Below, piece by piece: positions 10,963-20,944 of a stretch of DNA of 64,000 nucleotides (its first letter is position 1; each line of letters opens with the position of its first letter). Made by a program: the position numbers and the translations under genes. Below the pieces are notes generated by a model. That model saw nothing but the letters and a program-made list of their open reading frames with translations, was not told where the DNA came from and searched no databases. This DNA is from Psychrobacter raelei (lineage in GTDB: Bacteria; Pseudomonadota; Gammaproteobacteria; Pseudomonadales; Moraxellaceae). The DNA lies in the NCBI RefSeq assembly GCF_022631235.3, contig NZ_CP093310.2:1-64000 (forward strand), written 5' to 3'.

Positions 10963-11910
10963 ATGTTGGATATTATTAACATCACCGCCCCTATTTTTAT
11001 CATTATCGCGCTGGGTTATTTAACGGTAAGATTGAAGGTGATTGACCCCAGGCACGCCAAAGGCATGGGCAGTCTGGTGTTAAAGATTGCTTTGCCAGCT
11101 TTGGTGTTCAATGCAATTGCTGATATGCCCTTTGAAGAGGTGATACGGCCATATTATCTCATTATTTATGGGCTTGGCTCGCTGCTGGCCTTTGTCATCG
11201 GTCTGATGCTGACCAAGCTTATTTGGAAACAAGACAATGTTTCTGCTGCGCTGAATTCTACAGCGCTATCCTTCTCCAACAGTGCTTTTATCGGTTATGC
11301 CGTTGCGGCTATGGTTGTTGGCTCAAGTGTTGCCGCCAGCTATCTATCGATGGGCGTCATTATTGAAAACCTACTGATCCTGCCGATGCTGTTTATCATG
11401 GCAGAGCTGAACGGAAATTCTGGTAAGTCATTGGCCGGCGTGTTGTTAGGTATCACCAAAAACTTTACCCGTAATCCGCTGATTATCTCTATTGTGGTCA
11501 GCATTGTGTTTTCTATCTTTCGTCTGCCTATCCCCTCAATAGTGGCTGGAACCATTAAAATGCTTACGGGTGCGGCCGCTCCTGTTGCGCTATTTGTGAT
11601 TGGGATGAGCTTGTATGGGCTTGAGCTAAAGGGTGATTTGCCTAAGATTACTACTATTGGCCTGGGTAAGCTGATTGTGCATCCATTGATGATACTGCTG
11701 GCCATCAGCATGATATCAGGCGGTAGCTTACAAGATAACTATGTCGCTATGCTGTTTGCCTCAGCCCCCGTATTTTCGACCATTGCTATTATTGGTCAGC
11801 ATTATGGGCTGGTCAATCGTATGTCTGCCATCGTGATTGTCTCCACCATTGGCTCGTTTTTTAGTATGAGTGCGGTGCTGATTTATTGGAAGATGACGAT
11901 TGGGTTTTAG
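10963..11910 (+). CDS. AEC (auxin efflux carrier) family transporter
   Basis: Inner-membrane carrier of the bile/arsenite/riboflavin transporter clan. Bacterial members export or exchange small organic acids such as malate, but no substrate can be assigned. The 315 residues are almost entirely hydrophobic, with about ten predicted helices in two inverted halves. A central polar crossover contains NSAFIGYAVAAM, and a second is near APVFSTIAIIGQHYG. Length matches the family (about 310). The ATG at 10963 has AAGAGG upstream. It is transcribed with the same polarity as the crotonase gene but after a 216-base gap. Confidence 0.9.
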   Translation: MLDIINITAPIFIIIALGYLTVRLKVIDPRHAKGMGSLVLKIALPALVFNAIADMPFEEVIRPYYLIIYGLGSLLAFVIGLMLTKLIWKQDNVSAALNSTALSFSNSAFIGYAVAAMVVGSSVAASYLSMGVIIENLLILPMLFIMAELNGNSGKSLAGVLLGITKNFTRNPLIISIVVSIVFSIFRLPIPSIVAGTIKMLTGAAAPVALFVIGMSLYGLELKGDLPKITTIGLGKLIVHPLMILLAISMISGGSLQDNYVAMLFASAPVFSTIAIIGQHYGLVNRMSAIVIVSTIGSFFSMSAVLIYWKMTIGF

Positions 11911-11983
11911 GGTGTGACAGGGCGGTTGTCAATCAGATAACTAGGTAGGCAGCCAATACCGCTTTTCGCTGCTATCTGTCGTC

Positions 11984-12064
11984 TTAAGTGGGGCGATGCG
12001 CTAAGGTTTGGCGCGTCGCTTGCTTTGCGCGCCACGCAAAACCAAGCTTATGCAGCCCACTTTA
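11984..12064. repeat. Imperfect palindrome of about 80 bases
   Basis: The left arm starts TTAAGTGGGGCGATGCGC and the right arm ends TTATGCAGCCCACTTTA. With gaps the arms are complementary down to an inner GGCGCG/CGCGCC stem. The layout resembles a non-autonomous palindromic element or a large RNA hairpin. It lies between the AEC gene and the 3' end of the AT-rich KAP gene, and is markedly GC-richer than the island beside it. Confidence 0.5.
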
Positions 12065-12171
12065 GCCACCAGTATATCCGCTTCAATCGGGGCTAAACCA
12101 CTCCTACGGCAGGGTTTGCGGTTCTTAAAAGGGTTCAGATTTAGTTTTACTTTATATCTCAAGATTCAGAT

Positions 12172-14361
12172 TTATTTGAATAATAAAACTTTTGAATTGA
12201 CTGAATTAGATAAAAACTCAAATTCTCGATGTGACCAGTCTTGTTTATATAGCCATGCAAATTGTTGAAGTATAGTTCTCTTTCTATCGTATTCTCGCTT
12301 ATTTACTTTGGGATATTCTTTAAGGTCATATAATAGATCAGAACAGCTTTGTTCTAGTTTTCCAAAAATTATAGATGAATTTATGTTTTTAGATAAATAT
12401 TCGTATGTATCTTTCTCGAATAAACCTTTACTATTCGTTCCATCGAGTAAATTTTTTGAAGTAGAAGTATGTGCATCAAGTATTCGATAAATAGCATTAT
12501 CATCAGAGCTTATTATCTTTTCAATATAGTCGTTGACGACATCTTGATTAATATATTTATTGAGTAACCAAAATATATAAGATGTAGGATTCTCCTCATC
12601 TAAGGTAATATCTTTATCTTGAATTTCAGCTAATATTTTTCTTGCTAAATGAGTACCGATATCCCTCATTTCTTCTGAATTAAGATAATTTGGTTGTGCA
12701 TTATCTCTTTGGTCATGCTTTAAAAATTTGAAAATTGTTGTTTGATAGTCAATCGTATTTGCATGGTTAAATAAATTTTTAACGACTTCAACTCGCTCAA
12801 CCTTAGAAACGTTAAGTATAAGGTCAGCTATTAGCCAAGTCGATTGTGTATAAGCATCTGCCCACATGAAGTTGTCTTCAGCCGGTAGTTTTTCACTAAC
12901 TTGAGTGATAGCAATCGCCATTTGATTAGCGCCTATTGAATCTATACTTGCAACTTTTTTATACAGCTTTTGTATTAAACTATCAGCATTTTCAGGAGTC
13001 AAAACTACAGATAACGGATTAGTCTCAATCGAATAAGGCTGTTGCCAATTATTTATATCCTGTATTAGCAGATTGAGATTAGTATCAGAGATGTCATTGG
13101 GCAGTAAAGAGTATCCAAAATATCTAAAAAAGTAGTTTTTAGAACAAATATTCTGGTTTTTATCCCATATCTTAAGGGAATCTCCAGAATGATAGGTATT
13201 ACTATAAACGGCTTGTAACCTAGGGAATATATCTTTAAGTAACTCTATTATGCCTTCTTTTTCTGTTACATTGAGATTTAATATGGTCTCATCAATTAGT
13301 TCTCTGATATGTTCTTTATTTGCATCATCGTTTCCATATTGACTCGAAATAAAAGTACCTGCAAATAAATCTTGATTATTTTTTATGAAGTCGTAAAGCT
13401 TTGGATAAAAGAGTCTGATACCTTCAATAAGCATTACATCAATGGGATTAACCTCACCTTTTAATATGGGTAAGGAAAACATAAGGGTATTGCTATAGAG
13501 CTTTGCCTTTCTGGGCGTAGATATATGGTCGTCAAAAGCAGATAGATAATTGATGTGGAATCTTTGAACTTGTTCTTGAGTTAACTCGATGTTAGCTAAT
13601 TTTAATGCCTCATCAACACCTTGAAAGCAAAACCTCCTTAACGTTGATCTATCAATATGTGGCAAATTTAATGGCACTTGAATTATTTTTTCTAGAAAAG
13701 CCTCACCTGAATTACCTTGAGAGTTTGAATATCTATCTTGTAGAGAGGACGCAACAATATCTTTATCAAAAGCAAGGATGTATGAGGTGTATTTAAAGTC
13801 TGCTGTTAACTTAACTAAGCGAAATAAAGAGTGAATTTCTGTCTTGTCTAATCTATCAACGTCATCGATTAAAATCAAAACACGTTTTTTGGACGTCTCT
13901 AATAGCTCTTCGGTTCTTGTTTTAAAAATATCTATATCAGGCATGGATATAAATGAGGTGACAATATCTCCTACAGCCTCAACATTCGCCATCTTAGATA
14001 AGGGTTGTATTATTTTGCTTCCAATATTTTTTAGTGTATCTCCTGAAGTGGTTAACTTTTTATCCAATGCATCAGCAATTTGATTAAAAAACCCCATTAA
14101 AAGCTGGTCTTCAGTACCAAATCGCCACGGATTAAATTTAATACAGATGACATCGTCAGTACCAACCAAAGATTGTTCGATAAAGTTTAGTACTGAAGTT
14201 TTACCATCACCCCATGCACCATATAGACCAATAACAATACTGCTTGAGTCTTTCCTGTCAGCGATAACTTGAGCAACTCTTTCAGAGAAACTCCAACGTG
14301 AGAACTCATCGTCGTCTATTTTAGAAACTGGAGCGTCCGAAGAGTATGATTCATTTTGCAT
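12172..14361 (-). CDS. KAP-family P-loop NTPase
   Basis: A 729-residue KAP NTPase. Walker A GAWGDGKTS is near residues 48-56, the KAP-specific FNPWRF near 76-81, and Walker B VLILIDDVDR near 161-170. An amphipathic stretch replaces the membrane insert often seen between the Walker motifs in this family. The C-terminal 450 residues are helical and unlike anything I recognise. KAP proteins include the F-plasmid phage-exclusion protein PifA, so a defence role is plausible but inferred. The start at 14361 has AAGGAG six bases upstream; a TTG two codons earlier is less likely. The gene is visibly more AT-rich than its neighbours, a sign of transfer. Confidence 0.85.
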   Translation of the reverse strand: MQNESYSSDAPVSKIDDDEFSRWSFSERVAQVIADRKDSSSIVIGLYGAWGDGKTSVLNFIEQSLVGTDDVICIKFNPWRFGTEDQLLMGFFNQIADALDKKLTTSGDTLKNIGSKIIQPLSKMANVEAVGDIVTSFISMPDIDIFKTRTEELLETSKKRVLILIDDVDRLDKTEIHSLFRLVKLTADFKYTSYILAFDKDIVASSLQDRYSNSQGNSGEAFLEKIIQVPLNLPHIDRSTLRRFCFQGVDEALKLANIELTQEQVQRFHINYLSAFDDHISTPRKAKLYSNTLMFSLPILKGEVNPIDVMLIEGIRLFYPKLYDFIKNNQDLFAGTFISSQYGNDDANKEHIRELIDETILNLNVTEKEGIIELLKDIFPRLQAVYSNTYHSGDSLKIWDKNQNICSKNYFFRYFGYSLLPNDISDTNLNLLIQDINNWQQPYSIETNPLSVVLTPENADSLIQKLYKKVASIDSIGANQMAIAITQVSEKLPAEDNFMWADAYTQSTWLIADLILNVSKVERVEVVKNLFNHANTIDYQTTIFKFLKHDQRDNAQPNYLNSEEMRDIGTHLARKILAEIQDKDITLDEENPTSYIFWLLNKYINQDVVNDYIEKIISSDDNAIYRILDAHTSTSKNLLDGTNSKGLFEKDTYEYLSKNINSSIIFGKLEQSCSDLLYDLKEYPKVNKREYDRKRTILQQFAWLYKQDWSHREFEFLSNSVNSKVLLFK

Positions 14362-14482
14362 TTCCAACTCCTTATGAAGTAGGTGGGCTGTAATTTCACG
14401 ATAGCCTCACCTATCATGGAAAGAAATTAGCATAGGCTGATAGTTAAGTTGCCATTTAAAATAGCTGCTTAATAAACCTTAT

Positions 14483-14911
14483 CTAACACTCAATCCCTAC
14501 CAAATGCACAGAGCCTTTTGCATTTTGCTTATCTAAGTCTTCACGGCGTTTCAATGGTTCCGTGCATCCACGTGGCTGAATATAAGTCTCAGCAATTAAC
14601 TCTGCCGCATTTTTACTAATACGTTTTTCATCTGTCCGGCGCACCAACACATAATAAGGCTGCTCAAAAGGCACGATAAAAGTGTCCAAAATATAAGTAT
14701 CGCCTGCAAGTTTAGTTTCGAGATGATTTTCCTCAACCAAGCTTAAGTCATAAGTTAATTTTTCTATATCCGCAGCTATCTTGGACTTTTGTTGGGTTGA
14801 TTGCATATTTGGTTGGCTAGTTGATGTGGTTTGACATGCCGTAAGTGGTACTACAAATGCGAATAAAAGCGCGGCTAATGCTTTAGGTGATGCTGTATTA
14901 AATAAGGTCAT
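14483..14911 (-). CDS. Small lipoprotein of unknown function
   Basis: 142 residues with a lipoprotein signal peptide: a short polar start, hydrophobic ALAALLFAFVVP, then the lipobox LTAC with the lipidated Cys at about residue 26. The mature part is hydrophilic, begins with a Thr/Ser/Gln linker, and has two further Cys residues (REGCTEPL-type context near 116 and the C-terminal EC). I do not recognise the family. It lies between the KAP gene and a divergent GNAT gene. Confidence 0.7.
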   Translation of the reverse strand: MTLFNTASPKALAALLFAFVVPLTACQTTSTSQPNMQSTQQKSKIAADIEKLTYDLSLVEENHLETKLAGDTYILDTFIVPFEQPYYVLVRRTDEKRISKNAAELIAETYIQPRGCTEPLKRREDLDKQNAKGSVHLVGIEC

Positions 14912-15060
14912 AGTGATAAATCTCTATAAATTAAATCAAAGTATTAATGGGCTGAAAATGGATAGGTAACGCTTTAATTGTAATCTTAATATACACCATA
15001 GAAGTGGGTGTTTTAATGTTATTCTTTTAACTATCTTAGACCAACAACAAGGCCAATCCC

Positions 15061-15513
15061 ATGACCATCCGCCAAATGACCCTCAATGATTACCAAGCTG
15101 TATACCAGTTATGGATAAACACGCCCAATATGGGTTTAAATGACGTTGATGACTCTAAAGACGGTATCGCACGGATGCTCAAGCGCAATCCAACGCTAAG
15201 CTTTGTTGCAGAGGTTGAAGGTCAAAAAGGTAGACACATCGTTGGTGTGATTATCGCAGGAGAAGATGGGCGACGCGGTTATATTTATCATACTGCGGTG
15301 GATGTGGCTTATCGCAATCAAGGCATCGGCGAGGCACTGGTTAATCATGTAATGGATGCGATGAAGGCATTGTCTATTAGCAAAGTTGGGTTGTTTATTT
15401 TTCAGCGCAATGAGATTGGTAATGGCTTTTGGGAGCGATTGGGCTTTAGCGTGCGTGATGACTTATACTATCGTAATAAAGCAATTATCGAGCTTGAGCG
15501 GATAGATACTTAA
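15061..15513 (+). CDS. GNAT family N-acetyltransferase
   Basis: 150-residue acetyl-CoA-dependent acetyltransferase; the substrate is unknown. The fold runs from IRQMTLNDYQAVYQLW through the acetyl-CoA pyrophosphate loop, YRNQGIGEALVNHVM (Q-x-x-G-x-G/A type) near residues 89-103. It ends with the typical FWERLGFSVRDDLYYR segment. Length is standard. The start follows AAGGCCAATCCC. PatB follows after 47 bases on the same strand, so the two may form a transcription unit. Confidence 0.92.
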   Translation: MTIRQMTLNDYQAVYQLWINTPNMGLNDVDDSKDGIARMLKRNPTLSFVAEVEGQKGRHIVGVIIAGEDGRRGYIYHTAVDVAYRNQGIGEALVNHVMDAMKALSISKVGLFIFQRNEIGNGFWERLGFSVRDDLYYRNKAIIELERIDT

Positions 15514-15560
15514 AGCACTTAAACATAGATACAAGTGACATTAACTACGGGAACCCCACC

Positions 15561-16712
15561 ATGCAGTACAATTTCGATGAAGCAATCGACAGAAACAACA
15601 CCGGCTCGCTCAAATGGCATTATGAAGATGACACCATTCCATTGTGGGTGGCTGACATGGATTTTAAGGCCGCTCAGCCTATTTTAGACAGTCTACAGCA
15701 GATTATTACGCATGGCATTCTTGGGTACACCAAACAAACCGATCGCTTATATCAGGCGATTATCAATTGGCACAGTAGCCGCTATGGTCTAGAGCTTGAG
15801 GCCAGTAACATTCTGTTTTCGCCCGGCGTGGTCCCCAGTATTGCGTTACTGGTCAATTTGTTTACTGAGGTGGGCGATGCAGTACTGATCAATGATCCGA
15901 TTTATGCACCATTTGTGGCCAAGACCAAGCTAAATGGCTGTAAAGTTGTCAGCTCGGCATTACAAGAGGTCAACGGGCGTTATGAGTTTGATTTAGAAGA
16001 CATCGAAGCCAAGATTAAAAAGCACAAAGTGAAGCTGTTTTTGTTGTGTAATCCGCACAATCCGGGCGGGCGAGTATGGACCAAAGATGAGCTAAAAGCG
16101 GTGCTTGAGCTGTGTAAAAAGTATCAAGTTGCCATTGTCAGTGATGAGATTCATCAAGATCTAACCCTAACTGGTCATACCTTTACCCCGTTTTTAAACT
16201 TGGCATCAGGCTATGAGCACATGGTGGTCAGCCTAACCTCGATGACTAAAACCTTTAACATTGCGGGTATCAAAGGCTCGATGATATTTGCAAAAGACAA
16301 AGCTTTATTAAAACAAATCAGCAATCAGCAGCGCTTAAACGATGAATATGAGCTAAATATGTTTGCCTATAGCGCCATGCAAAGTGCTTATGAGCAGGGC
16401 GGCGAATGGCTTGAGCAGGCGCTGGCTTATATTGAAAAAAATATTGAGTTAACGGTAGATTATCTGGCCAAACATTTGCCCGATATCAAGGTGATGCGCC
16501 CTGAGGCCTCCTATCTAATTTGGCTGGATTGCTCAGCTTATGCTGACGACAATCAGGCGCTATATGACAGCCTACGAGATGCTAAGGTCGAGCTCAATGC
16601 TGGTATCAGCTATGGTAGTGAAGGGCATCTAAAAATGCGTATTAATGTGGCTTGCCCAGAGTCGGTATTGCTTGAAGGCTTGGCGCGGATCAAACAGGCA
16701 CTAAATCATTAA
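15561..16712 (+). CDS. patB: PatB/MalY-type PLP-dependent C-S lyase/aminotransferase
   Basis: Fold-type I PLP enzyme of the MalY/PatB group, usually cystathionine beta-lyases that cleave C-S bonds of cysteine conjugates. Across 383 residues I see the opening NTGSLKWHY, WVADMDF near 30-36, the CNPHNPGGR cofactor-binding motif near 167-175, SDEIHQDL near 194-201, and the PLP lysine in SMTKTFNIAG near 229-238. Length matches the family. It follows the GNAT gene closely. A terminator lies 21 bases after the stop. Confidence 0.92.
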   Translation: MQYNFDEAIDRNNTGSLKWHYEDDTIPLWVADMDFKAAQPILDSLQQIITHGILGYTKQTDRLYQAIINWHSSRYGLELEASNILFSPGVVPSIALLVNLFTEVGDAVLINDPIYAPFVAKTKLNGCKVVSSALQEVNGRYEFDLEDIEAKIKKHKVKLFLLCNPHNPGGRVWTKDELKAVLELCKKYQVAIVSDEIHQDLTLTGHTFTPFLNLASGYEHMVVSLTSMTKTFNIAGIKGSMIFAKDKALLKQISNQQRLNDEYELNMFAYSAMQSAYEQGGEWLEQALAYIEKNIELTVDYLAKHLPDIKVMRPEASYLIWLDCSAYADDNQALYDSLRDAKVELNAGISYGSEGHLKMRINVACPESVLLEGLARIKQALNH

Positions 16713-16733
16713 AGCAGTTGCAACATGAAATAA

Positions 16734-16769
16734 AAAGCGGCGGGATTCATTGATGAGTTCCGCCGCTTT
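16734..16769. terminator. Terminator between patB and the convergent BCCT gene
   Basis: AAAGCGGCGG pairs exactly with CCGCCGCTTT around a 16-base loop. Flanking A-rich and T-rich sequence could serve both convergent genes. Confidence 0.7.
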
Positions 16770-16850
16770 GGTTTTAGACGATTTACAAAGGTACTGTCTC
16801 TGGCTATCTGGCTCTGGCTATCTGACCAATAACTGTAGCCAATAGCTAAC

Positions 16851-18746
16851 TTATTTATCTGAGTCTTTATCGAGCTCATCTTGCTTTTCTTCTTCAGCAA
16901 GCTGTGCTTCTTCATCCTCAATCATGGTTTCCCACTCTTCTTGCTGTGCCAATACTGAGCCCTCAGGAGCCTCAGAGGTTTCGCCTTCTTCCCAAGGTGC
17001 ATTTTCGGCCAGCTCTTCAATATGAATGGTTTTCAAGTTGTAATCTGGCTGATAATGTAGGTCGTAACGGGCCGCTTTAATCAGCGATAACATCATCATA
17101 GATAAGATGATAATCAGTGGCGCACCAGCAATAATGGAGGCGGTCTGTAGTGTGGCCAAGTCGCCTAAGAACATCAAGATGGCTGGCAGTAGACACAAGG
17201 TAAATGCCCAAAATAAGCGGTTCCAGCGGTGCGGCTCATCATCCACTTCTACCTGTACCACAGACGCTAAAATATAGGAGATAGAGTCAAAGGTCGTCGC
17301 GGTGAAGATGATGGCTAAGAAGGTAAATACCGATATGACCAAGTACGACATGGGGAGGCTATTTAAAATCGCAAAAATAGCTGCCGTGGCTGTCTCATTG
17401 TTTAAAATTGATACCACATCGACGGTACCGGTTAGCTGCAAATATAGGCCATAGTTACCCAAGATAATCATAAACATTGCACAGCCCAATGAGCCGTAGA
17501 ACATAGAGCCCACCACCATGTTTTGAATAGTGCGACCACGTGAAATCTTAGCAATAAATAGACCAATAGTGGGTGCAAATACTAGCCACCATGCCCAGTA
17601 GAACACGGTCCAATCTTGTGGAAAAGTGGTGTGCTCAAAGCCAAAACTACCAAAGTCTTTAAACGGCTCAATATAAGTCATCATCCGCGGCATTTCAGTA
17701 AGGGAGCGTCCCAAAGCCTCTAGACCTGTATTAAAAATAAAGACGGTAGGGCCTGTTACTAAAATAAATAGCAAGAAGGCTACGGCAAGATAAAAGTTGA
17801 TATTGGATAGTTTTTGAATACCGCCTTTAAGACCTTGATAGGCACTATAAGCGAAAATCATGGTGGTCACGAACAATACCGCCAACTGCATGGTAATATT
17901 GCGCGGTAGGCCAAATAAGTTATACAGACCTTCGTTAATTAGGGGTGAGGCCAAACCTAGCGTGGTCGCACCACCACCAACCATACCGAACACAAACAGC
18001 ACATCGAGCATTTTAGCCCAGTTGCTGCTGGCAAGCTTCTCACCCAATAAGGGCATTAGGGTCTGACTGACTTTGAGAACTGGGGTCTGGCGCACGTAAT
18101 AAAAATAGGCGATAGGCACAGCCGGTACCAGATAGATGGCCCAAGCCACAGGGCCCCAGTGGAATATGCCATAAGTGGTCGCCCAGCGGATGGCATCGGG
18201 GGAGCCTGCGGCAATATTAAACGGTGGTCCTTGGTAATAGTAGGCCCACTCAATTAAGCCCCAGTACAGGATACTGGCACCAATACCCCCACAAAATAGC
18301 ATGGCTGCCCAAGAGGCATCGCCAAATTCAGGGGTGTCTTCTGGACGACCGAGTTTAATTTTACCGATATCAGAGAAGATGATGTAAATCACAAACATCA
18401 TCGCCAGCACCCCAAAGGTGAGGTAGGCAAAACCAAAATTAGTGGTGACAAAATTACGGGCAATACCGACCCACTCTTTACCTTGCTCTGGGAAGAAAAT
18501 TAGTGGAATACAGATGCCCAATAAGATGGCCAATACCATCCCAAAGGTGAACTTATCAATACGGGTATCAGGCTCATGATCGGGACGGCGCTGCGAGATT
18601 TGCATACCTGCATTAAAAGTCCCTAAGCGAGGTGGCCGGGTATGCCGGGTAGTGGCCCTAATAAAGTCAGGTAAATAATCGTCTGAGTCCAAATGAGAGG
18701 GTCGATTGGATTTGTGGCTGTCTTTACGGCCACTGGTGTTAGTCAT
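16851..18746 (-). CDS. BCCT family betaine/carnitine/choline transporter
   Basis: Sodium- or proton-coupled importer for quaternary ammonium osmolytes such as glycine betaine. It has 631 residues and about twelve predicted helices. A hydrophilic N-terminal tail of about 60 residues precedes them, and a strongly acidic C-terminal tail of about 75 residues ends in EEEKQDELDKDSDK. The conserved BCCT blocks are visible: ASILYWGLIEWAYYY and WTVFYWAWWLVFAPTIGLFIA, with the Trp-rich substrate box. Long charged tails in this family are often osmosensory. The start follows CAGGAGTCAACAC. It is monocistronic, and the stress link is inferred from the family. Confidence 0.93.
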   Translation of the reverse strand: MTNTSGRKDSHKSNRPSHLDSDDYLPDFIRATTRHTRPPRLGTFNAGMQISQRRPDHEPDTRIDKFTFGMVLAILLGICIPLIFFPEQGKEWVGIARNFVTTNFGFAYLTFGVLAMMFVIYIIFSDIGKIKLGRPEDTPEFGDASWAAMLFCGGIGASILYWGLIEWAYYYQGPPFNIAAGSPDAIRWATTYGIFHWGPVAWAIYLVPAVPIAYFYYVRQTPVLKVSQTLMPLLGEKLASSNWAKMLDVLFVFGMVGGGATTLGLASPLINEGLYNLFGLPRNITMQLAVLFVTTMIFAYSAYQGLKGGIQKLSNINFYLAVAFLLFILVTGPTVFIFNTGLEALGRSLTEMPRMMTYIEPFKDFGSFGFEHTTFPQDWTVFYWAWWLVFAPTIGLFIAKISRGRTIQNMVVGSMFYGSLGCAMFMIILGNYGLYLQLTGTVDVVSILNNETATAAIFAILNSLPMSYLVISVFTFLAIIFTATTFDSISYILASVVQVEVDDEPHRWNRLFWAFTLCLLPAILMFLGDLATLQTASIIAGAPLIIILSMMMLSLIKAARYDLHYQPDYNLKTIHIEELAENAPWEEGETSEAPEGSVLAQQEEWETMIEDEEAQLAEEEKQDELDKDSDK

Positions 18747-19020
18747 GTGTTGACTCCTGTATTAATAGTGATGGGCTAATCCTTTAATAAAACTAATAGG
18801 TGCCTATATATTAACATACCAGATAGGCCGCTAAACTAACCAACTTTTAAAGCCTATTCTGGCTTAATTATAAAAGCCACCCGCTACATTAAAAGTCATT
18901 ATCGAAACTTAGGAGCACCATTAAAGCTAACCGCCACTATTAGGATGAGAAGCTGCCAAGCCCTTTATCCTATCAAATTAACAACCAGTCATGCGCCCGT
19001 TATTGCTTTGTGCAGACTTT

Positions 19021-19191
19021 CTAGCTGGACCATTTGTCTCGCATGGCCATCAAAAAATAAAACAGTACTGTCGTGACCATGCTTAAAATGGCGATATACG
19101 ATAGGTCTTGACCCAGCGATAACACCCAGTTAAGTAGATTATTTAAAATAAATACTATGATAAAAAATACGATTGCGCTTTTTAATCTCAT
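19021..19191 (-). CDS. 56-residue membrane protein
   Basis: An open frame shorter than usual gene-calling cut-offs. It begins MRLKSAIVFFIIVFILNNLL, has two hydrophobic segments (about residues 5-28 and 33-50), and ends in a positively charged MRDKWSS tail. The start has AAAGG at good spacing upstream. It lies in the spacer between the BCCT gene and guaA, oriented as the BCCT gene. I do not recognise a family. Base composition is like its neighbours, and it could be a real small inner-membrane protein. Confidence 0.55.
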   Translation of the reverse strand: MRLKSAIVFFIIVFILNNLLNWVLSLGQDLSYIAILSMVTTVLFYFLMAMRDKWSS

Positions 19192-19331
19192 AATAGAAGA
19201 CCTTTATAACAATTTATTTGTGATATCGACATAATTCTCTGTCATACAATCCCCATCATAACGCATAAACTTGTTAAAATAGGCGCTAAAATTTTTGCTA
19301 GTTATTCTTTATTCAAAGACTGGAAGACATT

Positions 19332-20930
19332 ATGAGTATAGCCGCACCCACCATCAAAGAAGACCGCATTTTAATTATCGATTATGGCTCACAGTACAGC
19401 CAGCTGATTGCCCGCCGTGTTCGTGAAGCGGGCGTATTCTGCGAAATGTATCCTTATGATATCGATACCAATCGTATCGAAGCATTCGGTGCCAAAGGTG
19501 TGATCTTATCAGGTGGCCCTGAAAGTGTGCACGACGAAAATAGCCCAAGAATCAATCAAGCTTTGTTTGATTTAAATGTGCCGATCTTAGGCATCTGCTA
19601 CGGCATGCAGGCCATGGCCGATCACTTCGGTGGTAAGGTTCAGGCAAGTGATGTGCATGAATTTGGCGCGGCTACCATTGATGTGACGGGCCATAGCGCT
19701 TTACTTGATGGTATTGAAGATGAGCACAAAGACAACAGCCGCTTGCATGTGTGGATGAGCCACGGTGACAAAGTAGTTGAAGCCCCTAAAGGCTTTGATA
19801 TCGTCGCCAGTACGCCAAGCTGCCCCATCGCCGTGATGGTCAATGAAGACAAAAAATACTACGGCCTACAGTTCCATCCAGAGGTAACGCACACCTTACA
19901 AGGCGACGTGTTATTGTCTCGCTTTGTGCATCAAGTGTGTGGCTGCGCCGGTGACTGGACGCCAGATAACATCATCGATATGCGGGTTGAGCAATTAAAA
20001 GAGCAAATCGGTGATAAGCAAGTTCTACTTGGCCTATCAGGCGGTGTGGACAGCTCAGTTGTGGCGGCCTTATTACACAAAGCCATTGGCGATCAGCTGA
20101 CTTGTGTGTTCGTGGATAATGGTCTACTGCGTCTGCACGAAGGCGACCAAGTGATGCAAGTATTCGCCGAAAATATGGGCGTAAAAGTGGTGCGTGTCGA
20201 TGCTGAAGATCGCTTCTTAAGCGCATTAGCGGGTGAGAGTGAGCCGGAAGCTAAGCGTAAAATCATCGGCAAAACCTTTATTGATGTATTCGCCGATGCC
20301 GCCCGTGATATCAGCCAAGGCAGCGACGGTAAGCCGGTTGAGTTCTTAGCGCAAGGTACCATTTACCCAGACGTGATTGAATCTGCCAAATCACACCAAG
20401 GCAAAGCGCATGTGATTAAGAGCCACCACAACGTAGGCGGCTTGCCCGATGACTTGCAGTTTGAATTGGTTGAGCCATTACGTGACTTGTTCAAAGATGA
20501 AGTCCGTAAACTGGGTATTGCCTTAGGCTTACCACACAAAATGATTTATCGTCATCCATTCCCAGGTCCAGGTCTAGGCGTACGCATCTTAGGCGAAGTC
20601 AAAAAAGAATATGCCGACATCCTGCGTCAAGCCGATGCTATCTTTATGCAAGAGCTTGAGCGCTCAGGCTGGTATGAGAAAACTGCGCAAGCCTTTGCGG
20701 TATTCACGCCAGTGAAATCTGTGGGCGTGGTCGGTGATGGCCGCCGTTATGCGTGGGTTATCGCCCTACGTGCGGTTGAAACCATCGACTTTATGACTGC
20801 CCGCTTTGCGCACTTGCCATACGAGCTAATCGAGACGGTCAGTAACCGCATCATGAACGAAATCAAAGATGTGTCTCGTGTGACTTATGATGTGTCGAGC
20901 AAGCCGCCGGCGACTATTGAGTGGGAATAA
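19332..20930 (+). CDS. guaA: GMP synthase (glutamine-hydrolysing)
   Basis: Converts XMP, ATP and glutamine to GMP, the last step of guanine nucleotide synthesis. The N-terminal class I glutaminase has [11 protein letters not shown] with the nucleophilic Cys near residue 88 and [11 protein letters not shown] with the catalytic His near 176. The ATP pyrophosphatase domain begins [16 protein letters not shown] near residue 232. The C-terminal dimerisation domain ends [13 protein letters not shown], the family ending. At 532 residues the length is normal. The start follows TGGAAG. guaB is not adjacent here. Confidence 0.99.
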   Translation: MSIAAPTIKEDRILIIDYGSQYSQLIARRVREAGVFCEMYPYDIDTNRIEAFGAKGVILSGGPESVHDENSPRINQALFDLNVPILGICYGMQAMADHFGGKVQASDVHEFGAATIDVTGHSALLDGIEDEHKDNSRLHVWMSHGDKVVEAPKGFDIVASTPSCPIAVMVNEDKKYYGLQFHPEVTHTLQGDVLLSRFVHQVCGCAGDWTPDNIIDMRVEQLKEQIGDKQVLLGLSGGVDSSVVAALLHKAIGDQLTCVFVDNGLLRLHEGDQVMQVFAENMGVKVVRVDAEDRFLSALAGESEPEAKRKIIGKTFIDVFADAARDISQGSDGKPVEFLAQGTIYPDVIESAKSHQGKAHVIKSHHNVGGLPDDLQFELVEPLRDLFKDEVRKLGIALGLPHKMIYRHPFPGPGLGVRILGEVKKEYADILRQADAIFMQELERSGWYEKTAQAFAVFTPVKSVGVVGDGRRYAWVIALRAVETIDFMTARFAHLPYELIETVSNRIMNEIKDVSRVTYDVSSKPPATIEWE

Positions 20931-20944
20931 TTGACAAGTCAGGT

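Noticed and set aside
12008..12268. 86-codon plus-strand frame overlapping the KAP 3' end
   Set aside because: Runs through the palindrome and across the real gene in antisense; no protein features.
12845..12853. DnaA-box match TGTGTATAA in the KAP gene
   Set aside because: Isolated, and in very AT-rich sequence where such matches arise readily.
17534..17549. parS-like CCACGTGAAAT in the BCCT gene
   Set aside because: Only the centre and right half match; the left arm is wrong, so binding is unlikely.
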